The translations under genes and the position numbers were made by a program. This document shows, in pieces, positions 39,248 through 48,435 of a DNA stretch of 64,000 nucleotides. Within the stretch, counting starts at the first letter, position 1. Every line of letters begins with the position of its first letter. Under the pieces are notes generated by a model. That model ran no database searches. It was not told where the DNA came from and saw only the letters and a list, made by a program, of their open reading frames with translations. Source of the stretch: Segatella copri (GTDB lineage Bacteria > Bacteroidota > Bacteroidia > Bacteroidales > Bacteroidaceae); NCBI RefSeq assembly GCF_009495355.1, contig NZ_VZAD01000042.1, forward strand, positions 38,716 through 102,715, written 5' to 3'.

Positions 39248-40906
39248 ATGGCAAAAGCTCCAGATTTTAAGTACGCTCCAATGTTTCAGCTTGGAGAGGA
39301 CAAGACAGAGTATCGCCTTATCTCAAAAGAAGGCGTAAGCACAGCAGAATTCGAGGGAAAAACAATCCTCAAGGTTTCAAAGGAAGCACTTACCCTGCTC
39401 GCACAGCAGGGTTTCCACGACGTAGAGTTCATGCTCCGTCGTGAGCACAATGCACAGGTAGCTAAGATTTTGACCGACCCAGAGGCATCTGAGAACGACA
39501 AATACGTAGCTCTCCAGTTCCTCCGCAATGCAGAGACTGCCGTGAAGGGCATCCTCCCATTCTGCCAGGATACAGGTACTGCCATCATTCATGGCGAGAA
39601 GGGTCAGCGTGTATGGACCGACTTCGAGGACGAAGAGGCTTTGAGTTTGGGTGTTTACAACACATACACACAGGACAACCTTCGCTATTCACAGAATGCT
39701 CCTCTCAACATGTATGATGAGGTAAATACCCGTTGCAACCTGCCTGCCCAGATCGATATCGAGGCTACAGAGGGCGACGAGTATCGCTTCGTGATGGTTG
39801 CCAAGGGTGGCGGTTCTGCCAACAAGACCTACTTCTACCCTATGACCAAGGCCACTATCCAGAATGAGGGTACATTACTCCCATTCCTCGTTGAGAAGAT
39901 GAAGAGCCTCGGTACAGCAGCATGTCCTCCTTACCACATCGCATTCGTTATCGGTGGTACTTCTGCCGAGAAGAACCTCCTTACCGTGAAGCTGGCTTCT
40001 ATCAAGTACTATGATGAGTTGCCTACAACAGGTGATGAGACTGGTCGTGCCTTCCGCGACATAGACTTGGAGAACAAGCTCCTCGATGAGGCTCACAAGA
40101 TTGGCTTGGGTGCACAGTTTGGTGGTAAGTACTTGGCTCACGACATCCGTGTCATCCGTCTGCCTCGTCATGGTGCCAGCTGCCCTATCGGTATGGGTGT
40201 AAGCTGCTCTGCCGACCGCAACATCAAGGCTAAGATCAACAAGGACGGTATCTGGTTGGAGAAGATGGACGAGAACCCAACAGAGTTGATTCCTGAGGAA
40301 CTCCGCAACCCAGGTGAGGGTACCAAGGGTATCGAGATCGACCTCGACAAGGGTATCGACGCCGTACGCGCTGAGTTGAGCAAATATCCTGTCAGCACCC
40401 GTGTCAACCTGAAGGGAACCATCATCGTGGCTCGTGACATCGCTCATGCCAAGCTCAAGGCTCGCTTGGATGCTGGCGAGGAGATGCCAGAGTACTTCAA
40501 GAACCACCCTATCCTCTATGCTGGTCCTGCCAAGACTCCAGAGGGTTATCCATGTGGCTCTATGGGTCCTACCACAGCCAATCGTATGGACCCATACGTT
40601 GACGAGTTCCAGGATCATGGTGCCAGCTTGGTCATGATTGCCAAGGGCAACCGTGGCGACATCGTGACAGAGGCCTGCAAGAAGCATGGTGGTTTCTACC
40701 TCGGTACTATCGGTGGTGTAGCTGCCGTTCTGTCTCAGAGTTCCATCAAGAGCATCGAGTGCGTAGAGTATCCTGAGCTCGGCATGGAGGCTATCTGGAA
40801 GATTACCGTAGAAGACTTCCCTGCATTCATCCTCGTAGACGACAAGGGCAACGACTTCTTCAAGCAGCTGAAACCCTGGACACCTTGCAAGGAGTGCCAG
40901 AAGTAA
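39248..40906 (+). CDS. Fumarate hydratase, class I (iron-sulfur type)
   Basis: Interconverts fumarate and malate, part of the fumarate-succinate branch of these anaerobes. From the ATG at 39248 the protein has 552 residues (upstream in-frame codons lie in the inverted repeat and are unlikely to be translated). The alpha half carries the FeS cysteines (FCQDTGTA near residue 106; CP and SCPIG further on) and the beta half has the [25 protein letters not shown] active-site block. Both halves are in one chain, the FumA/FumB layout. A terminator follows directly. Confidence 0.93.
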   Translation: MAKAPDFKYAPMFQLGEDKTEYRLISKEGVSTAEFEGKTILKVSKEALTLLAQQGFHDVEFMLRREHNAQVAKILTDPEASENDKYVALQFLRNAETAVKGILPFCQDTGTAIIHGEKGQRVWTDFEDEEALSLGVYNTYTQDNLRYSQNAPLNMYDEVNTRCNLPAQIDIEATEGDEYRFVMVAKGGGSANKTYFYPMTKATIQNEGTLLPFLVEKMKSLGTAACPPYHIAFVIGGTSAEKNLLTVKLASIKYYDELPTTGDETGRAFRDIDLENKLLDEAHKIGLGAQFGGKYLAHDIRVIRLPRHGASCPIGMGVSCSADRNIKAKINKDGIWLEKMDENPTELIPEELRNPGEGTKGIEIDLDKGIDAVRAELSKYPVSTRVNLKGTIIVARDIAHAKLKARLDAGEEMPEYFKNHPILYAGPAKTPEGYPCGSMGPTTANRMDPYVDEFQDHGASLVMIAKGNRGDIVTEACKKHGGFYLGTIGGVAAVLSQSSIKSIECVEYPELGMEAIWKITVEDFPAFILVDDKGNDFFKQLKPWTPCKECQK

Positions 40907-40930
40907 AATCACACTTATCTTTACATAAGG

Positions 40931-40963
40931 GGTGTGCCATGGATTTGTGGCACACCTTTTTTT
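40931..40963 (+). terminator. Intrinsic terminator of the fumarase gene
   Basis: Perfect nine-bp stem GGTGTGCCA / TGGCACACC followed by seven T. The stem resembles that after clpB. Confidence 0.9.
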
Positions 40964-41019
40964 ATATTAACAGCTACCTTATCGTCAACCTTCAGGTTTA
41001 GTTTGAAAGTTACCTCTTT

Positions 41020-41074
41020 TGCGATAACAATTTTATTAAAATACTTGGATTATTCGATTCTTTTTTCTATATTT
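41020..41074 (+). repeat. 55-bp direct repeat, left copy, with the mntA promoter
   Basis: Matches 41891-41945 with one mismatch in 55. It contains a promoter: TTG (41045-41047), 20 nt, TATATTTG (41068-41075, the last G just outside the repeat). Confidence 0.92.
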
Positions 41075-41075
41075 G
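41045..41075 (+). promoter_or_regulatory. Promoter of the mntA-hepT pair
   Basis: CTTGG around the -33 position, 20-nt spacer and a perfect TATATTTG -7 box. The leader is about 85 nt and holds a 17-codon frame (41104-41157, MKKSKNKKIRFALSIPE) that stops 7 nt before the mntA start; whether it is translated is unknown. Confidence 0.65.
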
Positions 41076-41164
41076 CAGCGTGCTTATATTATAACTGAAG
41101 ATTATGAAGAAGAGTAAAAACAAAAAGATTCGATTTGCATTATCCATACCTGAATAAAAAGACA

Positions 41165-41467
41165 ATGATTATGAAGTCAAGAGAATACTACATTTCGCTG
41201 ATATTATCTCACGCCGAGGAACTAAAAAGTAACTTCGGAGTAAAATCATTACGTCTCTTTGGTTCTGTTTCCAGAAATGAACAGAAAGAAGGTAGCGATG
41301 TTGATATATGTGTAGATATGGAACCGAAAATGTTTCTTGTTGTTAGACTTAAGCGCTTTTTAGAAAACTTACTGGAATGCTCAGTCGATATAGTAAGAAT
41401 ACACAAACGTATCAATCCATACCTTCTTAAAGAAATAGAACATGACGGAATATACATTATCAAATAG
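41165..41467 (+). CDS. mntA: MntA antitoxin, minimal nucleotidyltransferase
   Basis: MntA-type antitoxins transfer AMP groups to the HepT toxin and so silence it. The 100-residue protein has the signature GS-x10-DxD (GS at 33-34, DVD at 45-47, in LFGSVSRNEQKEGSDVD). The start is placed at 41165; the ATG two codons later is equally likely. The gene overlaps hepT by 26 bp, typical of this module. The pair is flanked by 55-bp direct repeats, so it looks like a late addition at this place. Confidence 0.9.
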   Translation: MIMKSREYYISLILSHAEELKSNFGVKSLRLFGSVSRNEQKEGSDVDICVDMEPKMFLVVRLKRFLENLLECSVDIVRIHKRINPYLLKEIEHDGIYIIK

Positions 41468-41825
41468 AATAGCAGGTACCTTATTGCAAATAAAAAAAGC
41501 TATAGAACAATTGCAAGATTGGAATAAGGATATACAAAATGTAGATGATTACTATAGTACGCCAGAAGGCATGAAAAATCTTGCAGCCAGTTGTATGCTT
41601 ATAGAGGCTATTGGAGAAGGGGTTAAACAGATAGATAAATTAACCCAATCCCGTTTGTTAGATGAACGTCCAGAAATACCTTGGCAAGATGTCATAGGCA
41701 TTCGTAACCATATTGCACATGGCTATTTTGATATTGACGGAGATATTGTATTAGACGTTATCAAAAATAATCTTGACGAATTGCTGGCTGCCATTAATTA
41801 TTTTATCACAAAATTCTCTATTTAA
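41442..41825 (+). CDS. hepT: HepT toxin, HEPN-domain ribonuclease (DUF86)
   Basis: The 127-residue all-helical protein carries the HEPN catalytic motif R-x4-H-x-Y as RNHIAHGY (R88, H93, Y95), so the toxin appears active. In known pairs the tyrosine next to this site is the target of AMP addition by MntA. It overlaps the end of mntA, so expression is coupled. No frameshift or truncation is seen. Confidence 0.9.
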   Translation: MTEYTLSNRIAGTLLQIKKAIEQLQDWNKDIQNVDDYYSTPEGMKNLAASCMLIEAIGEGVKQIDKLTQSRLLDERPEIPWQDVIGIRNHIAHGYFDIDGDIVLDVIKNNLDELLAAINYFITKFSI

Positions 41826-41890
41826 GTATGAGAACTTTCGCTTGTTTCGAAAGTTTGAGAAGTCAAAGACAATGTTAGGTAAACCCCTAT

Positions 41891-41945
41891 TGCGATAACA
41901 ATTTTATTAAAACACTTGGATTATTCGATTCTTTTTTCTATATTT
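41891..41945 (+). repeat. 55-bp direct repeat, right copy
   Basis: Copy of 41020-41074 (54/55). The promoter-like elements are kept, but the -7 box ends in A (TATATTTA) and no gene follows closely. Confidence 0.92.
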
Positions 41946-42012
41946 ACTCAAGTTTCGCAAGTGGTTTAAGTACGGGCTAAGAGCTTCTTCCCTTCCTACA
42001 GGCGTGCTGTTA

Positions 42013-42167
42013 GAAACAACGTTTACGGCACAATTCCATATGGAGCAATGAAAGAAACAACGTTTACAGCACCATTCCGTATGGAGCAATGAAAGAAACA
42101 ACGTTTACGGCACCATTCCGTATGGAGCAATGAAAGAAACAACGTTTACGGCACCATTCCGTATGGA
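42013..42167. repeat. Tandem array of a 41-bp unit, about four copies
   Basis: The word GAAACAACGTTTAC recurs at 42013, 42054, 42095 and 42136, exactly 41 bp apart. Units differ by only a few bases and end in CCGTATGGA or CCATATGGA. No spacer diversity, so it is not CRISPR. Confidence 0.92.
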
Positions 42168-42180
42168 AGATTGACCTCAG

Positions 42181-42216
42181 TCCCTATAGGGATGAAGCCT
42201 CGTCCCTATAGGGATG
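42181..42216. repeat. Two palindromes TCCCTATAGGGA, 22 bp apart
   Basis: A perfect 12-bp palindrome begins at 42181 and again at 42203. It continues the 22-bp-period pattern seen in other gaps and lies upstream of dinB. Confidence 0.85.
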
Positions 42217-42325
42217 CGAAAACGACGTCTGATGGCTAAAACTTCTAACGTCCGAAGAGAGTGATATCTTCTCTAACATCTATAACTTCTGAACCCAGCG
42301 AAAGTTGAGAAAGATAGAAATGAAA

Positions 42326-42357
42326 TTTGCATAAACAAGGATTTATTTGTATTTTTG
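42326..42357 (+). promoter_or_regulatory. Consensus promoter of dinB, nearly leaderless
   Basis: TTTG at 42326-42329, 20 nt, TATTTTTG at 42350-42357. The ATGs at 42359 and 42365 lie 2 and 8 nt after the box, so the transcript starts at or just before the coding region. Confidence 0.75.
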
Positions 42358-42364
42358 CATGAGA

Positions 42365-43486
42365 ATGGAGAATAGAAAGATCATTCACATTGATATGGAT
42401 GCCTTCTTCGCGGCAGTAGAGCAAAGAGACAATCCGGAACTTCGGGGCAAACCCATTGCGGTAGGCTTCGACGGTCCACGGGGTGTGGTGTCAACAGCCA
42501 GCTATGAGGCACGTCGCTTCGGCGTACATTCTGCACAGTCTATCGCACAGGCAAAACGCCTCTGCCCCGACCTCATCATCGTACCTTGCCGACACGAACA
42601 TTATAAAGAGGTGTCGCAGCAGATTCACCACATCTTTCAGGATTATACCGACCTCATAGAACCTATCTCTATCGACGAGGCCTTTCTCGATGTCACCCAT
42701 AATAAGAAAGGTATAGAGCTGGCTGTAGATGTGGCACGCGAAATCAAGGCACGCATCAAAGCCGAGACAGGACTCACCGCATCGGCAGGTATCAGCTATT
42801 GCAAGTTTCTCGCCAAGGTGGCTTCCGACTATCGTAAGCCCGACGGCATCTGCACCATTCACCCCGACAAGGCTCTCGACTTTATCTCTCAACTGCCCGT
42901 GGAAGATTTTTGGGGCGTAGGCAAGAAGACTCTGCAGAAGATGCACTACATGGGAATTTACCGCGGAGCCGACCTGCGTAAGGTTTCAGAACAGCATCTC
43001 GTCGAGGTTTTTGGCAAGGCTGGTCATGTCTTCTACCATTTTGCACGTGGCATCGACAATCGCCCCGTCGTTACGTATCGCGAAAGGAAGTCTGTGGGAT
43101 GCGAGCAGACTTTTTTAGAGGATATATACACTCCCTCTGCCGTCATCATACAACTCTATCACACCGTCCTGGAGTTGCTTACCCGCATAGAACGCAGCGA
43201 GTTCGAAGGCCGCACCCTCACCCTGAAAATCAAGTTTGCCGACTTCACCCAGATAACAAGAAGCATCTCGCAAGACAAGATTCTGAAGAGCAAGGCCGAC
43301 ATACTGCCTCTCTCCAAACTTCTGCTCAAGCAGGTGGAGTATTCCTCCGCCCACCCCATCCGCCTCATTGGCCTCTCAGTGAGCAATGCCACAAGCGAAG
43401 AAGCCAAGAAAGAAGACCGTGAGAACAGCACCCACAAACCCGAGTACAAGGAACTGGAATTGGAATTCGAGGAATGGGATGAGTAG
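42365..43486 (+). CDS. dinB: DNA polymerase IV (Y-family, translesion)
   Basis: Error-prone polymerase that bypasses DNA lesions. The 373 residues show catalytic motifs HIDMDAFFAAVE (residues 8-19), the SIDEAFLDVT palm motif (about 103-112) with its paired acidic residues, helix-hairpin-helix WGVGKKT and the little-finger domain, ending in an acidic tail without a recognisable clamp-binding motif. I choose the ATG at 42365, or 42359, because the promoter ends at 42357; the next in-frame start upstream lies inside it. No LexA-like site was recognised. Confidence 0.93.
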   Translation: MENRKIIHIDMDAFFAAVEQRDNPELRGKPIAVGFDGPRGVVSTASYEARRFGVHSAQSIAQAKRLCPDLIIVPCRHEHYKEVSQQIHHIFQDYTDLIEPISIDEAFLDVTHNKKGIELAVDVAREIKARIKAETGLTASAGISYCKFLAKVASDYRKPDGICTIHPDKALDFISQLPVEDFWGVGKKTLQKMHYMGIYRGADLRKVSEQHLVEVFGKAGHVFYHFARGIDNRPVVTYRERKSVGCEQTFLEDIYTPSAVIIQLYHTVLELLTRIERSEFEGRTLTLKIKFADFTQITRSISQDKILKSKADILPLSKLLLKQVEYSSAHPIRLIGLSVSNATSEEAKKEDRENSTHKPEYKELELEFEEWDE

Positions 43487-43601
43487 TTCCCCGTATTGAT
43501 TGAAGTCCATTCAGAACTCTGCTCCTAACCTTCCGAATATGAGTTCATGTAGCTGTATTTTTTCATTCTCATTTTCGTAAATGGGGAAGATTCCTAAAAA
43601 A

Positions 43602-43638
43602 ACGAAAAAGGCCCATCCCCCAAAAAGGGAGATGAGCC
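43602..43638 (-). terminator. Terminator of the SusC-GH32 operon
   Basis: Minus strand: AGGCTCATCTCCC / GGGGGATGGGCCT with a short T-rich loop and a following TTTTT. It lies just beyond the GH32 stop. Confidence 0.8.
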
Positions 43639-43689
43639 TCGCAAAGTTATGGTGTTTTGAAAAACGATGTGTCTGATCTACTTTCTCAA

Positions 43690-45297
43690 TTAATACTGAC
43701 TAATTTTCAGATTGCTAATCTTGACGTTGGCGCCATTATAGCTATTGATACTCCAGCAGTTCTTCTGGATGCCATAGATACGGTTGGTATAGCTGCAGAC
43801 ATCATTGATGTACATTACACAGATGCTGTTGTCGGTATAGATAGTGATGTTGTACACATTGTCGGCAGGACGGGCAAACACGTAACCATCGATTCCGGCA
43901 ATGAAGCCCTTACCCTCTACGCCTTGTTCCTCGAAGTTTACCTTGCGGACGTTCTCGTTCTCAGGGTTGACAACCATGGTGTAATACTTCTTAGAGTCAG
44001 AGCCACGAACCATAGAGATACCAAACTTATCCCATTTGTTGGAAGTGGTGACGGTGAAGCTGATCTTGTTGTGACTGCCCAAGCGGCCCATCAGCATGTA
44101 GGCATCAGGCTGCTCGGCATTGCCTGCAAGCGTATAAGTGCCATCTGCCTCGGTCATATTCTGGCTCTCCTTCACCTCTACGGCAACATCCTGGTTGTAC
44201 TTCTCGCTCACAGCATCAATCTGTCCAAGTGTCAGCGTACCGTCCTCATGCTGGATGAGCTTATAGCAAACCAAGTTGCCAGCCCACTCTGGCTCTGCAG
44301 GCGAAGCACCCACAGCAGTATTGTCCTTACCGCTTCGAGTAGGACACCAGCCCCACAAATAGCGGTTGGTACCATCGCTGGCAGTCTTGCCGGCATAAAG
44401 ACCACGGCTGTCGAGGAAACCTTCGTGAGCATCAGGCCATCTTGCCGCATCGTTGGCGGTACAAGCCTTCAACTCGTCAAGTGTTCTTCCCTTGAAATAC
44501 TGCACTCTGCGTACAGCATGATGAAGTTCGCTATACACCAAGTACCAATAGTCGCCCATCTTGAAGAGGTCAGGACACTCGTAGAAACGGTCCCACATCA
44601 TGGTCATGAACACACCATTGTCAGTCCAGTTCTTCAAGTCATCAGATACGAACTCAGCTAAGCTACCCTTGCCACCCTTCTTGGTGGAGACAAGCATGTG
44701 GAACTTGCCATCATCACCCTTAAACACGAATGGGTCGCGGAAGTCGTTCTTATCGTAGCCGAAGTCCTGACCTTTGATCAAAAAAGTACGATCCTTGGTC
44801 CAGGTCTTGAAATCAGCAGAAGTTGCTACCATCACAGCCTGTGCGCTCTCGTCACCTGTAGGCTTATACTTATTACCTGTATAGAATGTATAGTAAAGCT
44901 TGCTTGCCTCATCATAGATGGTAGAACCAGTACCGATGGCAGCATCCTGCGACTTCAGGGTGCCACAAGAAACCAGTTCACCCAAAGCAGTATAGTGGGC
45001 AGCATCCTTGGTACTTACACCCCAGATGGGGTGGTAAGTTCCTTCAGGATTAGGACGGAAGTCCTGCAGATACAACACCTTGAAATCGCCAGCCACTGGA
45101 TCGAAGAAAGGCATAGGGTCGCCCACATAGCCCACAGCAGGCTTGTAATAAGTATCCTGTGCTGCAGCATCGGATGAGTTGAAATAAGTGGTGGTAGACC
45201 AGTCCTTCTGCTCGGGGGCAGCATCGCTGTCGCTGCATGAAGCGAGAGGCAAAGCGAGGCATGATGCCAATATTATAGAATTTATCATTGTCTTCAT
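43690..45297 (-). CDS. Surface GH32 fructan hydrolase (lipoprotein)
   Basis: Cleaves beta-fructosyl links of fructan (levan or inulin). The 535 residues start with a lipoprotein signal ending in LASC (cysteine 21), which together with its place after SusC/D suggests the cell surface. The five-blade GH32 domain keeps all three acids: nucleophile aspartate D60 in VGDPMPFF, D188 in FRDPF (transition-state stabiliser) and E240 in YECPDLF (acid/base). The first motif is shorter than the usual WMNDPNG. A C-terminal beta-sandwich follows from about residue 385. Last gene of the SusC operon. In Bacteroides thetaiotaomicron the equivalent place holds the endo-levanase BT1760; endo or exo action here is not decided. 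Confidence 0.88.
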   Translation of the reverse strand: MKTMINSIILASCLALPLASCSDSDAAPEQKDWSTTTYFNSSDAAAQDTYYKPAVGYVGDPMPFFDPVAGDFKVLYLQDFRPNPEGTYHPIWGVSTKDAAHYTALGELVSCGTLKSQDAAIGTGSTIYDEASKLYYTFYTGNKYKPTGDESAQAVMVATSADFKTWTKDRTFLIKGQDFGYDKNDFRDPFVFKGDDGKFHMLVSTKKGGKGSLAEFVSDDLKNWTDNGVFMTMMWDRFYECPDLFKMGDYWYLVYSELHHAVRRVQYFKGRTLDELKACTANDAARWPDAHEGFLDSRGLYAGKTASDGTNRYLWGWCPTRSGKDNTAVGASPAEPEWAGNLVCYKLIQHEDGTLTLGQIDAVSEKYNQDVAVEVKESQNMTEADGTYTLAGNAEQPDAYMLMGRLGSHNKISFTVTTSNKWDKFGISMVRGSDSKKYYTMVVNPENENVRKVNFEEQGVEGKGFIAGIDGYVFARPADNVYNITIYTDNSICVMYINDVCSYTNRIYGIQKNCWSINSYNGANVKISNLKISQY

Positions 45298-45309
45298 TTT
45301 TGTTTATTG

Positions 45310-46695
45310 TTAATGGTTCATAAGATAATTAAATGCATTCTTGGTCATGAGGGCCACATTAGCATGGAACTTCTCTGTGAAAGGACCTACGCTGTACCAA
45401 TCGTAGCAACCAGTACCTATACAGAGCGTCTTACCAGAAGTACCTGTTGCTGGGTACTCCCAGACAACAATGGCTCCATCGCCACCATAACCAAGATCGA
45501 CACCACCAGTCTTCTCTCTCCATACGGCATAGTTGTCAAAACCACCCCAGTCAGTTCCAATATGCCATTGAGCTGTAGAGTTGGTTATGCGGTAGTTGGC
45601 ATCAGTAGTGTATACACTGTTGGCGTCATCACCTTTCACCAGTCCCTGATAGAGGGCGTGGTCAGAATGATATCCTGCAGCATCATTGCCCATCTTGAAT
45701 TCCCAAGGACCTCCACAAGTCTCGGCATCATTCTCCACCTGTCCCCAGCAGTTATTAGGTGCCAATCCGTTCTTGTCGATACCCAACTCACCAGGCATAT
45801 TGGTAGCGTAACGTGTGAAGAGGAAGGAACCACCAGCCTTATAGTAGTCTCTCAGCACAGCCTGTGCGGCAATAGCCTCAGGAGCAGCCTGCTCGAATTT
45901 TGCCTTACCGTCCACTCCACCGTCTTTGTGGAAGTGCCACCATATCACCTTACACTCACTCAAGTCTACATTGCCATTCTTGATATCAGTAAACGAAGCA
46001 TAGATAGAGTTGTCCACATTCGCGAGCATCCACTCGCAGGCAGCCTTCTCCTCAGGCACCAGTTCGTCCATCGTCAGAGCCAAGCTTGCGAATACAGCAG
46101 TAGGCTTGCCTATCTGATTGACGGTTACGGTGTAAGTGCTTGTAGCCGTATTGTTGGTTACGGTATAGACCACAGGATTCGTGAAGTCGACTGGTGCACC
46201 CGAAACAGGTGCGACAGTAGCATTCTCGCTCACCTTGATAGAAGGTATCAGCTTGGTGATGTCCACCGTCTTTGGCACATTAATGTTAATGGTCTTGTTG
46301 CTCTCGTTTATGACTCCTGTATAGATACCATTCACCTTGAAAGAGAGAATCTTTGCCTCATCGCGCTTGGCAACGAGAGTCCAGTCGAGGAACACATCGC
46401 CATTCTTCACGCGCAAGGTCTGTGCAAGGAGCATATTCATCTTGTCGCCCACCTTGGCATCACACACAGCACCATCGCTGAGTGTGAGTTTGCTCAAGGT
46501 CATCTGACTGATGTCGTAGGTCTCAGGCACGCGTACGGTAATGGTACGTGCAGCCTTGTCTACTGTTCCTTCATAATCATCGAGTGCCAGTTCAGTAACA
46601 GAACAGCCTCCTGTGAGCTGCAGGTCGGACACATTATCCTCGCTGCAGGCTGTGAGGGCAAGAATGCCCATCAATATAAATAATAATTTCTTCAT
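45310..46695 (-). CDS. DUF4960-like surface glycan-binding lipoprotein
   Basis: The 461 residues begin with a lipoprotein signal (LTAC, cysteine 17). Residues about 25-200 form two Ig-like beta-sandwich domains rich in T, V and D; residues about 205-461 form a larger domain with many aromatic residues (VIWWHFHKDGGVDG, TAQWHIGTDWGG) that fits DUF4960, as far as I can tell without a search. It lies between SusD and GH32 with 1-12 bp gaps, the position of surface glycan-binding proteins. It would bind fructan and pass it to SusCD. Confidence 0.78.
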   Translation of the reverse strand: MKKLLFILMGILALTACSEDNVSDLQLTGGCSVTELALDDYEGTVDKAARTITVRVPETYDISQMTLSKLTLSDGAVCDAKVGDKMNMLLAQTLRVKNGDVFLDWTLVAKRDEAKILSFKVNGIYTGVINESNKTININVPKTVDITKLIPSIKVSENATVAPVSGAPVDFTNPVVYTVTNNTATSTYTVTVNQIGKPTAVFASLALTMDELVPEEKAACEWMLANVDNSIYASFTDIKNGNVDLSECKVIWWHFHKDGGVDGKAKFEQAAPEAIAAQAVLRDYYKAGGSFLFTRYATNMPGELGIDKNGLAPNNCWGQVENDAETCGGPWEFKMGNDAAGYHSDHALYQGLVKGDDANSVYTTDANYRITNSTAQWHIGTDWGGFDNYAVWREKTGGVDLGYGGDGAIVVWEYPATGTSGKTLCIGTGCYDWYSVGPFTEKFHANVALMTKNAFNYLMNH

Positions 46696-46696
46696 A

Positions 46697-48421
46697 TTAC
46701 CATCCTCCTATGTTCTGTGTGTAATGTCCGTCGGAAGCCGCTACCTGTGAGAAAGGTATTGGCAGATATTCGTTCTTGTTGGCTGTAAAGTGAGCTTCTC
46801 CATAGATAGAGCAGTTGTTGGTCTCCTCAGCAAAGTACTTGTTGAGCACCTTCTCTGCCTCACCCCATCTCACGAGGTCGAAGAAGCGTTCACTCTCCAT
46901 ACCCATCTCCAAACGACGCTCCATCTTCACAATCTTCAGAGCATCTTCCTGGCTGTAAGAACCATTATAGGTAGAGATATTGAACTTCACGCCATAGTCA
47001 GAAGGATAATTAGCTATCATACCTGTACTCTGCTTGGCACGCAGGCGAATCTTGTTGACCAGCTTGATGGCCTCACCCGTCTCGTTGAGCTGCGCATAAG
47101 CCTCAGCACGCTCCAAGAGTACGTCGGCATAACGGAACACGATGCGGTTCATTGGTGTACCCCACCAAGAGCCCTTTACCATGTAACCACAATCAGGATC
47201 TACGTTCTGCTTCAAGGTTACATAATAACCATAAAGTCCATTAGAACGGCTCCATGTGGAGCTGGCATCCATCATGTACTTGCTGTTGAACTCGTATGGA
47301 AGACCAGTCAGACCTACAGTGAGGAACAGACGTGGGTCAGCATCCTGTGTCAAATCGTAGTCCTTATTATTAAAGGTGTCAATGAAAGGATGACCGTCGG
47401 CATCGGTACGATAGGCGTTCACAAGATTCTGACTGGGCTTGTAGAAGTCACAACCTCCATCGGTAACACCAGGGATATTAGGCACGATAAGACCATAGCT
47501 CCAGTTCAGGTTACCATTCTTGGTACCGTCGTTGATAGAATACTGCATGGCCCAGATGCTCTCCACACCATTCTCGTACTGTGTCTCAGGACGGAAGTTG
47601 TTGTGGAAGTCAGCCTCGAGATCGAAGCCACCTGCGCTATAGATGTCAGGATTGCTATACTCAATGACCTTTAGCAAGTCTTCTCTGTTGATGCTGGTCA
47701 CCTGATTGGATGAAGGATCGTCCTGGCGATAAGCCTTATAGAGATAAGCCTTGGTGAGGAAGGCTGCAGCTGCAGCCTTGGAAGGACGGCCCTTATCGGT
47801 CTGCTTCACTGGAAGCACACTATAGGCATACTCCACATCGTTGATAATTTGCTGCCAACCCTCATCGTTGTTGAACTCAGTGTTGGAAAGGGTATTGTAG
47901 TCTTCCTGCTTCAGGTTGGCATCCATGATGAAAGGAATGTTCTTGTAGAGACGCTTCAGCAGGAAGTGGGCGTAGGCACGCAAGAACTTCATCTCGCCTA
48001 AACGCTGATCCTTGAGCTGATAGCTGTCGCTGGTGGTCTCAAGCACAGAGATGGCTGAGTTGACACGTGAGATACAGTTGTAAAGGCGCACCCACATATC
48101 GTTGATATTCCAGTTGGTAGTAAGCACACCCTGCTCTATCTCCAACTGATGGAATACGTCACCATCACTGGTTCCGTTGCCACCCTTATAGGCATCATCG
48201 CTGCGAACATCGAAGTTCCACATCGAGAAGGAAGAGTTGACATCTTCGGCTGTTGTGAAGACAGCGTAAGCCGAGATAACAAGATTATCCACATTGCTTG
48301 GCTCCTTCACCATATCGCTGTCGAGCACGCCCTGCGGTTTCTGGTCATCCAAGAAGTCAGAACAACTTGTCGTACCCACCAAAGCAAGAACGGTAAGGAC
48401 TGAATATAATATCTTTTTCAT
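46697..48421 (-). CDS. SusD/RagB-type starch-binding-like lipoprotein of the fructan locus
   Basis: The outer-membrane lid that holds oligosaccharide on the SusC channel. The 574 residues start with a lipoprotein signal (TSC, cysteine 20) and have the SusD helical (TPR-like) scaffold: LRAYAHFLLKRLYKNIPFI near residue 150, AAAAAFLTKAYLYKAYR near 230, and a C-terminal NKIRLRAKQ segment and FFDLVRWGEA motif. It ends 1 bp before the DUF4960 gene and follows SusC by 14 bp. Confidence 0.95.
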   Translation of the reverse strand: MKKILYSVLTVLALVGTTSCSDFLDDQKPQGVLDSDMVKEPSNVDNLVISAYAVFTTAEDVNSSFSMWNFDVRSDDAYKGGNGTSDGDVFHQLEIEQGVLTTNWNINDMWVRLYNCISRVNSAISVLETTSDSYQLKDQRLGEMKFLRAYAHFLLKRLYKNIPFIMDANLKQEDYNTLSNTEFNNDEGWQQIINDVEYAYSVLPVKQTDKGRPSKAAAAAFLTKAYLYKAYRQDDPSSNQVTSINREDLLKVIEYSNPDIYSAGGFDLEADFHNNFRPETQYENGVESIWAMQYSINDGTKNGNLNWSYGLIVPNIPGVTDGGCDFYKPSQNLVNAYRTDADGHPFIDTFNNKDYDLTQDADPRLFLTVGLTGLPYEFNSKYMMDASSTWSRSNGLYGYYVTLKQNVDPDCGYMVKGSWWGTPMNRIVFRYADVLLERAEAYAQLNETGEAIKLVNKIRLRAKQSTGMIANYPSDYGVKFNISTYNGSYSQEDALKIVKMERRLEMGMESERFFDLVRWGEAEKVLNKYFAEETNNCSIYGEAHFTANKNEYLPIPFSQVAASDGHYTQNIGGW

Positions 48422-48435
48422 ATATTTTGACTCTT

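Noticed and set aside
42013..42167. 41-bp array considered as CRISPR
   Set aside because: The whole unit repeats; there are no variable spacers, and no cas gene is in the window.
43657..44661. Long plus-strand open frame opposite the GH32 lipoprotein gene
   Set aside because: It is an antisense shadow of a clear GH32 gene; the protein has no family features or start signals. The same holds for long antisense frames under mrdA, the RND pump, hflX and the M16 gene.
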